From NCBI GenBank assembly GCA_964588335.1, contig CAZPOV010000008.1, positions 79,568-143,567 on the forward strand: a stretch of DNA of 64,000 bases, given 5' to 3'. This document shows positions 24,984-33,824 of the stretch, piece after piece. Numbering within the stretch: the stretch's first letter is position 1; each line of letters opens with the position of its first letter. The position numbers were made by a program, and so were the translations under genes. The notes under the pieces are model-generated. The model had not been told where the DNA came from, searched no databases, and saw nothing but the letters and a program-made list of their open reading frames with translations. The DNA comes from JAGQZY01 sp964588335. GTDB taxonomy: Bacteria > Bdellovibrionota > Bdellovibrionia > Bdellovibrionales > JAGQZY01.

Positions 24984-26306
24984 TTGGCCAAAGGGATTAG
25001 AAAGATAGTAGTTGATACGAACGTCATTTTGTTTGATGCCTTGGCAGTCAACAAATTCCACAAAGCTCATGTCTATGTTCCGATCTCGGTGATCGAGGAA
25101 ATTGATCGATTCAAGCGCGACCCAGGTGAAAATGGACGGAACGCGCGCCATTTCTCTCGGTTTATTGATGTTCTTCGCGAAAAGGGTAGTTTGTCAGAGG
25201 GTATTCCCGTTTCTGATGATTCTGAATCTAAAATCTTTATCACAGCCGACCGTCGAACCGAGGACATTCCCGACGACCTTTTCGAAAACAAGGCCGACAA
25301 TCGCATTTTGATGATGGCTCTTCACTTGAAGGCTGAAGATCCAGACGCTTTAGTGGAGTTGGTGACCAAAGATATCAACCTTCGAATCAAAGCCGATGTT
25401 TTTGGGATCACCGCCAAAGATTATGAGCCTGAGAAAGTTTCGTTCGAAGAAATGTACAATGGACATGTGGAAATCACCGTGACCTCCGATCTGATCAATC
25501 AGTTCTATGAAGACCGAGTCTTACCAATTCCTGATGACCAAAAATTGTTTGCGAATCAGTACATTATTGCCAAAGACTCATCCAATGAAAACCATAGTGC
25601 TATTGGGCGCTATGACGAATCCCAAAAAGCAATGATTCCGTTAATCAGCATGAATGAAGGCATTTGGGGAATTCATCCACGTAACGTCGAACAGTCTTTT
25701 GCTTTGGATGGTTTATTAAATGATGAAATCCTTTTCTGCTCACTGGTTGGCAAAGCTGGAACCGGTAAAACTCTATTGGCGTTAGCGGCCGGGCTTTACA
25801 AAACCTTAGATGAAGGACGTTTTCAGCGTTTGCTAGTGAGTCGCCCGATTTTTCCAATGGGTCGAGACATTGGTTACTTGCCAGGGGATGTTGAACAAAA
25901 ATTGAATCCATGGATGCAACCCATTTTTGACAACGTGGAATTTCTGATGGGCGCTGATAAAAAAGCAGCAGGCCGTGCGCAGGAGCTGATGAATCAAGGA
26001 ATGTTAAACATTGAACCTTTGACCTATATTCGAGGCCGAAGCATTCCTAATCAGTTTTTAATTGTTGATGAAGCACAGAACCTGACACCTCATGAGATCA
26101 AAACCATCGTGACAAGAGCTGGGTCCGGTACCAAGGTCGTATTGACGGGAGATTGTTATCAGATTGATAATCCTTACGTTGATAGTGCGACCAGTGGGCT
26201 GACTTACTCTGTAGAGCGTTTTAAAGGCCACCGGATTTCGGCGCATAACACGCTCGTCAAGGGGGAGAGATCAGAGCTGGCTGAATTGGCTGCCAACATT
26301 CTCTAA
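24984..26306 (+). CDS. PIN-PhoH family ATPase
   Basis: A 440-residue fusion of an N-terminal PIN-type nuclease domain (about 1-150; KIVVDTNVILFD, then VISVIEEID-like acidic residues and NRILMMALHL) with a PhoH P-loop ATPase (about 230-440; VGKAGTGKTLLALAAGL, LIVDEAQNLTPHEIK, LTGDCYQID). PIN-PhoH proteins are RNA-unwinding, RNA-cleaving enzymes. Start TTG 24984 is chosen since AGGAGG lies 6 bp upstream; the earlier TTG at 24900 lies in the terminator. Single-gene unit; its role in this organism is not indicated by neighbours. Confidence 0.88.
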   Translation: MAKGIRKIVVDTNVILFDALAVNKFHKAHVYVPISVIEEIDRFKRDPGENGRNARHFSRFIDVLREKGSLSEGIPVSDDSESKIFITADRRTEDIPDDLFENKADNRILMMALHLKAEDPDALVELVTKDINLRIKADVFGITAKDYEPEKVSFEEMYNGHVEITVTSDLINQFYEDRVLPIPDDQKLFANQYIIAKDSSNENHSAIGRYDESQKAMIPLISMNEGIWGIHPRNVEQSFALDGLLNDEILFCSLVGKAGTGKTLLALAAGLYKTLDEGRFQRLLVSRPIFPMGRDIGYLPGDVEQKLNPWMQPIFDNVEFLMGADKKAAGRAQELMNQGMLNIEPLTYIRGRSIPNQFLIVDEAQNLTPHEIKTIVTRAGSGTKVVLTGDCYQIDNPYVDSATSGLTYSVERFKGHRISAHNTLVKGERSELAELAANIL

Positions 26307-26382
26307 GCATCCTCCACAAAGAGTCTTGGCTTTTTATTGGACAGGGTTCCATAGAAAGCCAGGGACTTGATAAGGAGAGACT

Positions 26383-27483
26383 ATGGATGGGTTCAAATCT
26401 ATTGTTTTAATTGTTTCAATTGCAAGTGCCTTTTACTTCGTAAGAAATATTAAAATTTCCGTCACCGATGCCGCTGCCACTGAAGTTGTTGAATTGGCGC
26501 CGGACGCTGATAGCCAGCCTGCGGGTGACATGAGTGACGGTAACAATCCGACTTCTGAGTCCTCCAGGCCCTCACGGCAGCCACAAAGTTTTAACCGAGA
26601 GGTTGCTGTTGATCCTTTGCAGCAGCTGGTGGCCTTTATTCAGGCCCGACAGTTGTGCGAATTTTTAGAGTTTGCAGACCAACACAGCTTGGGAAAAAAA
26701 GATCAATTGCGAGCTTTAGGCATGAGCCTTGGTGATGAGAAATTCAGTGAACTTTCGGTTTTTATAGATTCCGATTTCAGCCAATTCCATTCTTATAAAA
26801 CCAAAGCTGCTAAAGGTTTTTTGTTAGCGCAAAACAGAGAGGCTTTTGCGAATATGAGTTTTACCGGTGGTGATGATTTCGTTAAAGGATTAAAACCGGA
26901 GCATAAAACCATACTAGAAATGATCGAGGTGGAGGCCTCCAGAGATTCTGACAATCTGTTTTATGCGATGTTACGCAATGACATCTTTCACCGCTACAGC
27001 AACGTTGATGATGCCACCAAAGCCAAGCTTTATGATCAGGTGATGGCGACGACTTACTATGAGAATCCGGTACAAAGTTTGTTTCGCGATCTTTATCAGC
27101 AATCGAAATCAAACGTGGTGCAATTTTATTTGGCGCAATCCATCTTTTACAAGCAGTCGGTGGGGCTGGACGAAAACTTTATTGGTCGGAATATTTGGCG
27201 ATTTTACGATGAAGGAATGCGCTATTATATTAATGGGCTTCTTGGAAAATCTTTAGAAAACGTCAGTGATTCGGCGAAAGTCTTTGCTTATGAGACAGGC
27301 GTTTATAAAGCCTACCGGAACTCACTCCATTATTTAGAGTATGAGGCTTCAATGGATGTGGGGGCTTACGATGCCAGCAAGTCCCAGCCCACCTACGGGC
27401 AAGAGGAGCTGCGTCTCAGTTTTGAAGGAGCCTGTGACCCCGTTCAGGTGAGCGAGCTTGAAATCAAGCTAAGGGCTCTTTAA
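26383..27483 (+). CDS. Membrane-anchored protein, function unknown
   Basis: A 366-residue protein with an N-terminal membrane helix (FKSIVLIVSIASAFYFV, residues 4-20), a Pro/Ser/Asp-rich linker (about 30-75) and a helical, soluble domain. The first helix may anchor it with the domain in the periplasm. AAGGAG precedes the ATG by 6 bp. No domain recognised. The end overlaps that of the convergent next gene by 4 bp. Confidence 0.7.
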   Translation: MDGFKSIVLIVSIASAFYFVRNIKISVTDAAATEVVELAPDADSQPAGDMSDGNNPTSESSRPSRQPQSFNREVAVDPLQQLVAFIQARQLCEFLEFADQHSLGKKDQLRALGMSLGDEKFSELSVFIDSDFSQFHSYKTKAAKGFLLAQNREAFANMSFTGGDDFVKGLKPEHKTILEMIEVEASRDSDNLFYAMLRNDIFHRYSNVDDATKAKLYDQVMATTYYENPVQSLFRDLYQQSKSNVVQFYLAQSIFYKQSVGLDENFIGRNIWRFYDEGMRYYINGLLGKSLENVSDSAKVFAYETGVYKAYRNSLHYLEYEASMDVGAYDASKSQPTYGQEELRLSFEGACDPVQVSELEIKLRAL

Positions 27484-28313
27484 AAACAATTAAAGAAGTA
27501 CTGTTGATAAAGAGCTTTAATCACTTGTTCTTCATCCTCAGATTCTGCCAGTCGCAGATCATCTCTAAAGTTTTGCCCAGTATAAAACACACAACGATGG
27601 TCGTTGTTATTTAAGACACGGACCCGCGCCTCTTCGGGAGTGATGACTCCGTCGTTGCGACACATTCTCAGTTTTATCCACAGCGTGTGAAGTTCGATGT
27701 AATCCTCTTCCGACAATTCAGGATTTCGAAGATCCATGGCGTAATCAATTCCACTGTATTCAGGCAATTGATCACAGTCCTCCACTTCGGAAGGTAGAAC
27801 GTCGGTGGAGATCCAAGGATTGCGTTGGTATTGAGTCAGGACATCGGCCGGTAGAATTTGGCTGAGGAAGTTGGGCATGGGAAAGACTGGAGTCTCAGGG
27901 CCCATTCCAGGATCCGGAAGACTGAGGCCCGTGGGATTGGTGGCATCGTCATTGACCACAGGCGCAGCAGGGTCCAGGGTGATGTTGGGTTGCCAGTCCT
28001 GAATCGTGTCTTCAGGCACTGGGCGATAGTCTTCCTCAAAGTCATTATCGATGATGGGTTCGCCAATAGGGGATCCGCCAGTGATTAAATCCATGGGAGT
28101 GGGAATTCCTGTGGGGCCTTCATAACGTCCGCCGCCTTCATTGTAGGTGGGAAGATCAGGGGCATCCCAGCCACGGGGTGAAATGGTAGGGAATGTACCA
28201 AAGTCGCTGGCGCCTCGAAGTTCGCCGCCGGGGTAACCCATACTCTGCGCATGGGCAAAACCATGAAGACTGACAAAAGTAAAAGCGGTGATCATTTGAC
28301 GAAAAAAGCTCAT
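27480..28313 (-). CDS. Secreted protein with Pro/Gly-rich N-terminal half, function unknown
   Basis: A 277-residue protein with a signal peptide (MITAFTFVSLHGFAHA, cleavage before QSMG). Residues 25-165 are low-complexity, rich in Pro, Gly and Asp, and probably unfolded; the last 110 residues contain four Cys (CDQL, MCRN, RCVF, FNCF) that could form disulphides in the periplasm or outside. ELSEEDYIELH followed by DGVITPEEA looks like a loose EF-hand-type arrangement but lacks the full loop. Function unknown. Confidence 0.7.
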   Translation of the reverse strand: MSFFRQMITAFTFVSLHGFAHAQSMGYPGGELRGASDFGTFPTISPRGWDAPDLPTYNEGGGRYEGPTGIPTPMDLITGGSPIGEPIIDNDFEEDYRPVPEDTIQDWQPNITLDPAAPVVNDDATNPTGLSLPDPGMGPETPVFPMPNFLSQILPADVLTQYQRNPWISTDVLPSEVEDCDQLPEYSGIDYAMDLRNPELSEEDYIELHTLWIKLRMCRNDGVITPEEARVRVLNNNDHRCVFYTGQNFRDDLRLAESEDEEQVIKALYQQYFFNCF

Positions 28314-28554
28314 GGGCCATCCTCTCGAACTCTATAATGAAAGAACTCTACCAGCCCCAACAAAGACTCGATAGATCAAGTGTCAAATTTTCACAACCCA
28401 CCAACACTTACACACCTCTTTGTGAACCAACTGTGCAAATCCCTACACTCTAATCAAAAAGCGACTCTCCATAGGGCAGATATCGAAAACACAGCCACCC
28501 CAATATGACGAGACGCCTTGTCTTTTGCTAGGGAATTCAAGCAAGAACGGAGTG

Positions 28555-28663
28555 CCATCAGAAGGTCGCCAGTGGAACCTCGGGGGAGCGTGAAGCGTTC
28601 GCGCCAAAGGTGCAACCCCCGCAAGGGCAGGAGGCCCGGGTTCCAATGGCGATCTTCTGATGG
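28555..28663. repeat. GC-rich inverted repeat, candidate structured RNA
   Basis: In the 470-bp gap 28314-28783 two 25-bp arms (28555-28579 and 28639-28663) are complementary at 23 of 25 positions. The 59 bases between can form further stems: GGGGG (28582-28586) with CCCCC (28616-28620), and GGGC (28625-28628) with GCCC (28634-28637) around an AGGAG loop. This part is much more GC-rich than its surroundings. It does not match SRP, RNase P or 6S RNA as far as I can recall. It is either a structured non-coding or leader RNA or a small non-autonomous mobile repeat. The rest of the gap shows no gene. Confidence 0.7.
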
Positions 28664-28783
28664 CCCCCGCCCCCGCCGAAGGTCCCAGGGAAAAAGGATA
28701 AAAGTCGAGTTTTGTGTCTCATATTTAAACCTTTTAGCAAAAACACCGAATAGCTCTATGAACAAGTTTATGTAGGAGGCAGG

Positions 28784-29062
28784 ATGCTACTGCAAGGTGA
28801 TTTACAAAAAGTTTTTGATGCTCTTTACCACTTAGGTGTGATTGATCCGGTTTTAGAAAAAGACTGGCAACAAGAGTTTAAAAAGATAGAGGAAAACCCA
28901 ATGCCATTGGCAGAGATTCTTGGTGTTGTGAATTCCAATCTCGGTAATTACCAAGATTTAATGAACCAGCTCAGCACTTATAACCAAGATCAATTGAGTC
29001 ATTTGGCTATGGTGGTGGCAAAAGAACTTGTCGGATTTCATACGGCAAAGGTGATTCACTAA
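28784..29062 (+). CDS. Small cytoplasmic protein, function unknown
   Basis: A 92-residue acidic, helical protein (LQGDLQKVFDALYHLGVIDP) with AGGAGG 5 bp before the ATG. No signal peptide. The acidic helical pattern, with DPVLEKDWQQEF, recalls small adaptor or pilus-associated regulatory proteins, but no domain is recognised. First gene of a three-gene operon with a cupredoxin-like protein (10 bp gap) and a CpaF-type ATPase. Confidence 0.7.
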   Translation: MLLQGDLQKVFDALYHLGVIDPVLEKDWQQEFKKIEENPMPLAEILGVVNSNLGNYQDLMNQLSTYNQDQLSHLAMVVAKELVGFHTAKVIH

Positions 29063-29072
29063 GGACTGTGCA

Positions 29073-29576
29073 ATGAAAGCTTTAGTATTTGTTTTATTCA
29101 GTATGATGTTAACGACTGTCGCTTACGGCGATTGGATGATTGACTTTTCTCGCCGGCAGCAAGACATGGTCGAGCTGGAAAAACAAAAACAAATTTATAA
29201 AGAAGAAAAGAAAAGTGTTCTTGATATGGTGACTGATCGACAAGAGTCTATGCAAGACCTAGTTATCATTCATACCCAAGAGGGATATCAACCAAAACGG
29301 ATTCAGGTGAAGCGTGGTCAACGTTACCGAGTTCATGTCGTCAACGTCGATAAAAAACAAAAGAACGTCAGCTTTATGATGGATGCGTTTTCACAGCATC
29401 ATGGCACTTACTTTGGGGACGAAGTGGTGTTTGAAATTGAACCTCGTAAAGAGGGACTGTTTGACTTTCAATGCCCTGAAACAAAAGCCAAAGGTCAGAT
29501 TGTGGTCTACGCTTCCGATGTTCCGATTGAGTCACCCTTAGAAAACATCAAACTGCGTCGTCCGGCGTCTGAATGA
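29073..29576 (+). CDS. Secreted cupredoxin-like protein
   Basis: A 167-residue protein with a signal peptide (MKALVFVLFSMMLTTVAYG), a charged helical stretch (about 28-55) and a cupredoxin-type beta-sandwich (about 60-150): YQPKRIQVKRGQRYRVHVVN and then EGLFDFQCPETKAKGQIVVY. The family's C-x(n)-H-x(n)-M copper ligands are only partly visible (Cys in DFQCPE), so copper binding is uncertain. It probably acts in the periplasm. It lies between a small cytoplasmic protein and a secretion ATPase in one operon. Confidence 0.72.
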   Translation: MKALVFVLFSMMLTTVAYGDWMIDFSRRQQDMVELEKQKQIYKEEKKSVLDMVTDRQESMQDLVIIHTQEGYQPKRIQVKRGQRYRVHVVNVDKKQKNVSFMMDAFSQHHGTYFGDEVVFEIEPRKEGLFDFQCPETKAKGQIVVYASDVPIESPLENIKLRRPASE

Positions 29577-29584
29577 GGTAATCG

Positions 29585-30712
29585 ATGTCGAGCGGACGCG
29601 ATGAAGCATTTAAGGACGCCCTCCATAATTATCTTTCTCCTGTTGTAAAATACCTAGAGGATGCGGCAGTCACCGAGGTACTTATCAATGGACACGAAGA
29701 GGTGTTTGTTGAGACCAAAGGGAAACTCTATAAAACCGATGCGAAGTTCAGTTCTGAAGATGAATTGTTAGCTGGTATTACAGCGATTGCTAACTATGTC
29801 GGACGACGGATCACAACTGAAGATCCGCGTTTGGATGCCCGTTTGCCTGACGGCTCAAGAATTCATGCCGTGATTAGGCCCTGTGCTCAATCGGGTCCAA
29901 CGGTCGCTATTCGAAAGTTCTCACAAGTCGAAGTCGACTTTAAAAAGTATATTGGTTGGGGAGCCATCACTCCTGATGGGGCTCAGTTTTTAGAGCTTTG
30001 TATGTATTTGGGGAAGAACATTCTGGTCAGTGGCGGAACCGGGTCTGGTAAAACCACTCTTCTTGGTCTTCTGTGTGGTCGCATCCCTAACGGTCAACGA
30101 GTCATTGTGATCGAGGATGCTTCAGAGTTGACCATTCATTATGAACACGTGGTGCGATTCGAAACCAAGCAGGCCGATCCGGTAGGTAAGGGAGAGGTGA
30201 CGATCTATGATCTTCTCAAGTCCAGCTTGCGTTTGCGTCCCGACCGAATCATTGTTGGAGAGGTTCGTGGTGCTGAAGCCTTTGAACTGATTCAAGCGAT
30301 GAATACCGGACACAAGGGCTGTCTGGGAACCATTCACTCCAATTCTGCTGAAGATGCCTTGGTTCGCCTTGAATCGCTGGCGTTGGGAGCCGGGGGTGTG
30401 AGTGAGCGAGCCTTGCAACACTCCATAGGTTCGGCGATTGATTTGGTTTTACAAATTTCTCGCTTGCGCGATGGATCTCGAAAGGTGATGAGTATTTCTG
30501 AAGTTTTCGGAACCGATGAAAAAGGCAACTACGTCATTAAAGATATTTACAATATTCCAAGCTTGAAGTTGCAGCAGGATGGGACTCTTAAAGGCGAACT
30601 CCAACCCACCGGTGAGCTTCCCAGTTTTATGAGTGAGATCGAGGAGAATCGCATCCCCTTCCCACGGTCAAAATTTCTGAATCCTAATAAGCCCAAGAAA
30701 AAAGCCTCTTAA
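29585..30712 (+). CDS. cpaF: CpaF/TadA-type secretion ATPase
   Basis: A 375-residue hexameric ATPase that powers Tad/Flp pilus assembly or type II/IV-like secretion. Motifs: LINGHEEVFVE (N-terminal CpaF signature), EDPRLDARLPDGSRIHAVI (Asp box), SGGTGSGKTTLLGLL (Walker A, about residue 150), RPDRIIVGEVRGAEAF (Walker B) and GCLGTIHSNSAEDAL (His box). It is shorter than many CpaF proteins because the N-terminal extension is missing. No other Tad genes (cpaB, C, E, tadB, tadC) are in the window, so it works with components encoded elsewhere. Confidence 0.9.
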   Translation: MSSGRDEAFKDALHNYLSPVVKYLEDAAVTEVLINGHEEVFVETKGKLYKTDAKFSSEDELLAGITAIANYVGRRITTEDPRLDARLPDGSRIHAVIRPCAQSGPTVAIRKFSQVEVDFKKYIGWGAITPDGAQFLELCMYLGKNILVSGGTGSGKTTLLGLLCGRIPNGQRVIVIEDASELTIHYEHVVRFETKQADPVGKGEVTIYDLLKSSLRLRPDRIIVGEVRGAEAFELIQAMNTGHKGCLGTIHSNSAEDALVRLESLALGAGGVSERALQHSIGSAIDLVLQISRLRDGSRKVMSISEVFGTDEKGNYVIKDIYNIPSLKLQQDGTLKGELQPTGELPSFMSEIEENRIPFPRSKFLNPNKPKKKAS

Positions 30713-30873
30713 GGCAAATGTTTACAAAAATTCACAATATTTTAGGTCTTTCTTTGTCAGCATTAGTCATTTGCCGTCATTTATAAGTTTTCCTAGTTTT
30801 TTCGGTGAGATAAGGCTAAGAACTCATTGGTTTTTGTTTAGCAGCTTGTGAAATTCGACGAACTCGTGGATGG

Positions 30874-30940
30874 GTGCTTATACCTTAAGCACAATGACTG
30901 ATTCAGTCATTGACTCAAGGGTAAAACATTACTTGTTTTA
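30874..30940. promoter_or_regulatory. Three consecutive perfect inverted repeats
   Basis: In the 256-bp gap before the kinase-like gene lie GTGCTTA-n5-TAAGCAC (30874-30892), AATGACTGA-t-TCAGTCATT (30893-30911) and TAAAACA-n5-TGTTTTA (30922-30940). The first two touch. They may be protein-binding operators or leader hairpins. None is followed by a T-run. Confidence 0.55.
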
Positions 30941-30968
30941 TTTACCTATAGAGCGTTAAACAAAGACC

Positions 30969-32387
30969 ATGCAGGTCAGCTGTAAGGTCTCCTATTCAGT
31001 TCTCGTTTATGTTGAGCGTCAAGGCGCGCAATTGGAGCGTTTCTTCGAGCAATTCGATACGCCGGTGGAGCTGTTTAAAGACCCCTCAAGCAAAGTTGAT
31101 GTTCCAGAAATGGAGGCTTTTTTAGACTCAGTGGCCGACTTTCTTAATGTTTCAAACCGAAGTCAGTTTTTTCGAGAAGTGGGGCAAAATAATTTCGAGC
31201 TCCGTGCCTGGGGTGTCCTCGATAGTGTTTTAAAAATGGTCGAGTCTCCCAAAGAAATTTTTGCCCAGCCCGATCGATTTTTATCTTACTTTCTGACTCC
31301 TCATCCTGAACTTTCTTTAGAAAAACACAGTGACCATCGACTGACTTTCCAGTTCTCGAGTCAGCCAGGAGCGGGCAATGTTATGGCGTACTTGATGGGT
31401 GCCGTTGAAGGTTTGCCACGCTACATGGGTATGCCGCCAGCTAAAATCACTCAGGTTGGTGATCTTTCTTACGATGTGGTTTGGTATGACGACCAAGAAA
31501 GTCTTTTTGACGAGCAAGAGAAAAAGCGTCGCCAGTTTCATCCCGAAATTGTCCACTCTGTGATGCAGAGCTTGCAGGAGCATCAAAGCAATATCACCCA
31601 AGCCGCGCCGGTTTCTGGAAGCCCTCAGCACATCGCCAGTGAGGCCTTTGAAAAAATGGTGGCCGTGGAAGTTGAAAAGCGTCTGGAATCTTGGATAAAA
31701 AAACAAGAAGAGTTCGACGAGTCGTTTTATAAAATCAAAAACGATTTCTACAAAATGTATGATTACTTCACGCGGGCCCAACAGATTATCACGTTGGTGA
31801 GTCCGACGGCTCGTAAAGCATCGGTGCGCGAGGCGATGCGCCGAGTGGACTGGGAGTACGTACAAAAAGAATTTCCCAAAATGGTTGAAAGTGCCTGTGA
31901 CTCAATTTTAGCCATGCAAGATGCTTTTCACATGACTGTTGAGCAAAACACTGTCAAAGAATCGGCGGAAGAGGAGCCACGAACTCCAACCAACCTTAAT
32001 GAATTGATCGACAATGTTTTAGAAGGATTATCTTTTGAAGAAAAATCTTTGAAGATTGACCGTAACCTGCATTTGGATCGTGAAGTCCTTATCGATCAAC
32101 CCAGCTTTGCAAAAGCCTTGGGAGAAATCTTTCAAAGCTCAGTGGCCAATAGTAACAAAGACGCCGAAGTCAAAGTTGTAACACGATCGACGGGTTCAAA
32201 AGTTCAAATTGAAATATCAGACAGTGGCCTTGGTTTTTCCGATGAAAAACTAGAAAAAATCTTTGATCAAGAGGCCGATTATAATTTAAAACGAACCCAA
32301 GAAATCATAAAGCGTCATCGCGGTCAGATCTCGGTTTCAAGTCGACAGGGCGAAGGCTCCACATATTTGATCGAGTTCCCCAGCTAA
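30969..32387 (+). CDS. Histidine kinase-like ATPase protein
   Basis: A 472-residue soluble protein. Residues about 1-160 may be a ligand-binding domain loosely like that of AraC-type regulators (VDVPEMEAFLDSVADFL); the middle (230-330) is helical; the end (345-472) is a HATPase_c domain with FAKALGEIFQSSVANSNKD (N box), ISDSGLGFSDEKL (G1 box) and a shortened GEGSTYLIEFP end. No convincing phospho-accepting histidine (H box) is visible, so autophosphorylation is doubtful. No response regulator is adjacent. Preceded by three hairpins; followed 10 bp later by eno. Confidence 0.72.
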   Translation: MQVSCKVSYSVLVYVERQGAQLERFFEQFDTPVELFKDPSSKVDVPEMEAFLDSVADFLNVSNRSQFFREVGQNNFELRAWGVLDSVLKMVESPKEIFAQPDRFLSYFLTPHPELSLEKHSDHRLTFQFSSQPGAGNVMAYLMGAVEGLPRYMGMPPAKITQVGDLSYDVVWYDDQESLFDEQEKKRRQFHPEIVHSVMQSLQEHQSNITQAAPVSGSPQHIASEAFEKMVAVEVEKRLESWIKKQEEFDESFYKIKNDFYKMYDYFTRAQQIITLVSPTARKASVREAMRRVDWEYVQKEFPKMVESACDSILAMQDAFHMTVEQNTVKESAEEEPRTPTNLNELIDNVLEGLSFEEKSLKIDRNLHLDREVLIDQPSFAKALGEIFQSSVANSNKDAEVKVVTRSTGSKVQIEISDSGLGFSDEKLEKIFDQEADYNLKRTQEIIKRHRGQISVSSRQGEGSTYLIEFPS

Positions 32388-32397
32388 GGAGTCTCTG

Positions 32398-33663
32398 ATG
32401 TCCAATCTCAGTAATATTCAAGCAAGAGAAATTCTCGACAGCCGCGGTTTTCCGACTGTCGAGGTTGAAGTTAAAACTCAGTCGGGAGCCTGGGCGCGAG
32501 CGGCTGTGCCTTCGGGCGCTTCCACCGGGGCTCATGAAGCCTGCGAGCTTCGCGATGGCGACGCCTCACGCTTCCTTGGTAAGGGCGTTTCACAAGCCGT
32601 GAAAAACGTCAATACAACCATCAAGCAGAAGCTCAACGGTATGGACGTGCAAGAGTGGCAGAAAATTGATCAAGCCTTGATTGATCTTGATGGGACTAAA
32701 AATAAAACCGCATTAGGGGCCAATGCCATCTTGGGTGTGTCTTTGGCTTGCGCCAAAGCCGCCGCGGTTGAACAGGAGAAACCATTCTATCGTTGGCTTG
32801 GGGGAGATTCAGCCGTTCAGTTACCAATTCCTTTGATGAATGTTCTGAATGGTGGAGCCCACGCGGACAATGGATTGGATGTGCAAGAATTCATGGTTGT
32901 GCCTCGACTGGACACCTTTCGACAGTCGCTTCAGGCGGGCAGCGAAATTTTTCATACATTAAAAAAACTGCTTTCTGAAAACGGCCTTACGGTTGCTGTT
33001 GGAGATGAGGGTGGTTTTGCGCCGAAACTGAAAACCAATGAAGAGGCTTTGGATTACTTGTGCCGAGCGGTTGAAAAAGCCGGCTACCAGTTGGGATCCA
33101 ACGTTTATATCGCTTTGGATGTGGCAGCCACAGAATTTTTCAAAGATGGCACCTACCTGTGGGAAGGGTCGAAAAAATCAGCCGGGGATATCGCAAAAAT
33201 CTATGAGTCTTGGAAAGAAAAGGCACCTTTGATCTCTATTGAAGATGGCTTGGCGGAAGATGACTGGGACGGTTGGGCGCATCTGACTCAAGAGTTGGGA
33301 GCCACCACCCAATTGGTGGGGGACGATTTATTTGTCACCAATTATGAGCGATTAAAAACCGGTGTAGAAAAGAAGTGCGCCAATGCCTTGCTTGTGAAGG
33401 TCAATCAGATCGGAAGTCTAAGTGAAACTCAAAAAGCTGTGAACTTTGCTCAAGAATCAGGATTTCAGACTGTGATGTCCCATCGGAGTGGAGAAACTGA
33501 AGACACAACCATCGCCGACTTGGCTGTGGCGATGAAGTGTTCGCAAATCAAAACCGGAAGCCTTTGCCGCAGTGAACGAATCGCCAAATACAATCAGCTT
33601 TTGCGTATCGAAGAAGAGTTGGGGGATAAAGCCCAATTTGCTAAACTTGATCTTATGAATTAA
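32398..33663 (+). CDS. eno: Enolase
   Basis: Converts 2-phosphoglycerate to phosphoenolpyruvate; cytoplasmic glycolytic enzyme. The 421-residue protein begins with AREILDSRGFPTVEVEV and shows SGASTGAHEA, IEDGLAEDDWDGW, LLVKVNQIGSLSET (enolase signature) and SHRSGETEDT, so the active site is complete. AAGGAG precedes the ATG by 7 bp. Its position before ftsB and polA resembles the common eno-ftsB arrangement of many proteobacteria. Confidence 0.97.
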   Translation: MSNLSNIQAREILDSRGFPTVEVEVKTQSGAWARAAVPSGASTGAHEACELRDGDASRFLGKGVSQAVKNVNTTIKQKLNGMDVQEWQKIDQALIDLDGTKNKTALGANAILGVSLACAKAAAVEQEKPFYRWLGGDSAVQLPIPLMNVLNGGAHADNGLDVQEFMVVPRLDTFRQSLQAGSEIFHTLKKLLSENGLTVAVGDEGGFAPKLKTNEEALDYLCRAVEKAGYQLGSNVYIALDVAATEFFKDGTYLWEGSKKSAGDIAKIYESWKEKAPLISIEDGLAEDDWDGWAHLTQELGATTQLVGDDLFVTNYERLKTGVEKKCANALLVKVNQIGSLSETQKAVNFAQESGFQTVMSHRSGETEDTTIADLAVAMKCSQIKTGSLCRSERIAKYNQLLRIEEELGDKAQFAKLDLMN

Positions 33664-33670
33664 GCCGGCG

Positions 33671-33700
33671 AGGGGCTCATGATCAACGGGAGCCCTTCTT
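33671..33700 (+). terminator. Likely terminator of eno
   Basis: Stem AGGGGCTC / GAGCCCTT (33671-33678 with 33690-33697, including one G-U pair) eight bases after the eno stop codon, followed by a pyrimidine run CTTCC rather than a pure T-run. Confidence 0.5.
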
Positions 33701-33824
33701 CCTGCGAACCCCTTAAAAGCCATCGCTGAGCCTCGTTTGGAAATATGAAAAATTTAATGGTTTGTAAGACTAGACCTTGGCGGGGAAGTGTTGAGAAAAA
33801 CATTTCTTCTGATTAAGATAAGGT

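Noticed and set aside
28518..28775. An 85-residue Arg/Pro-rich open frame in the GC-rich gap
   Set aside because: It runs through the inverted repeat, has no ribosome binding site and a composition expected from GC-rich palindromic DNA.
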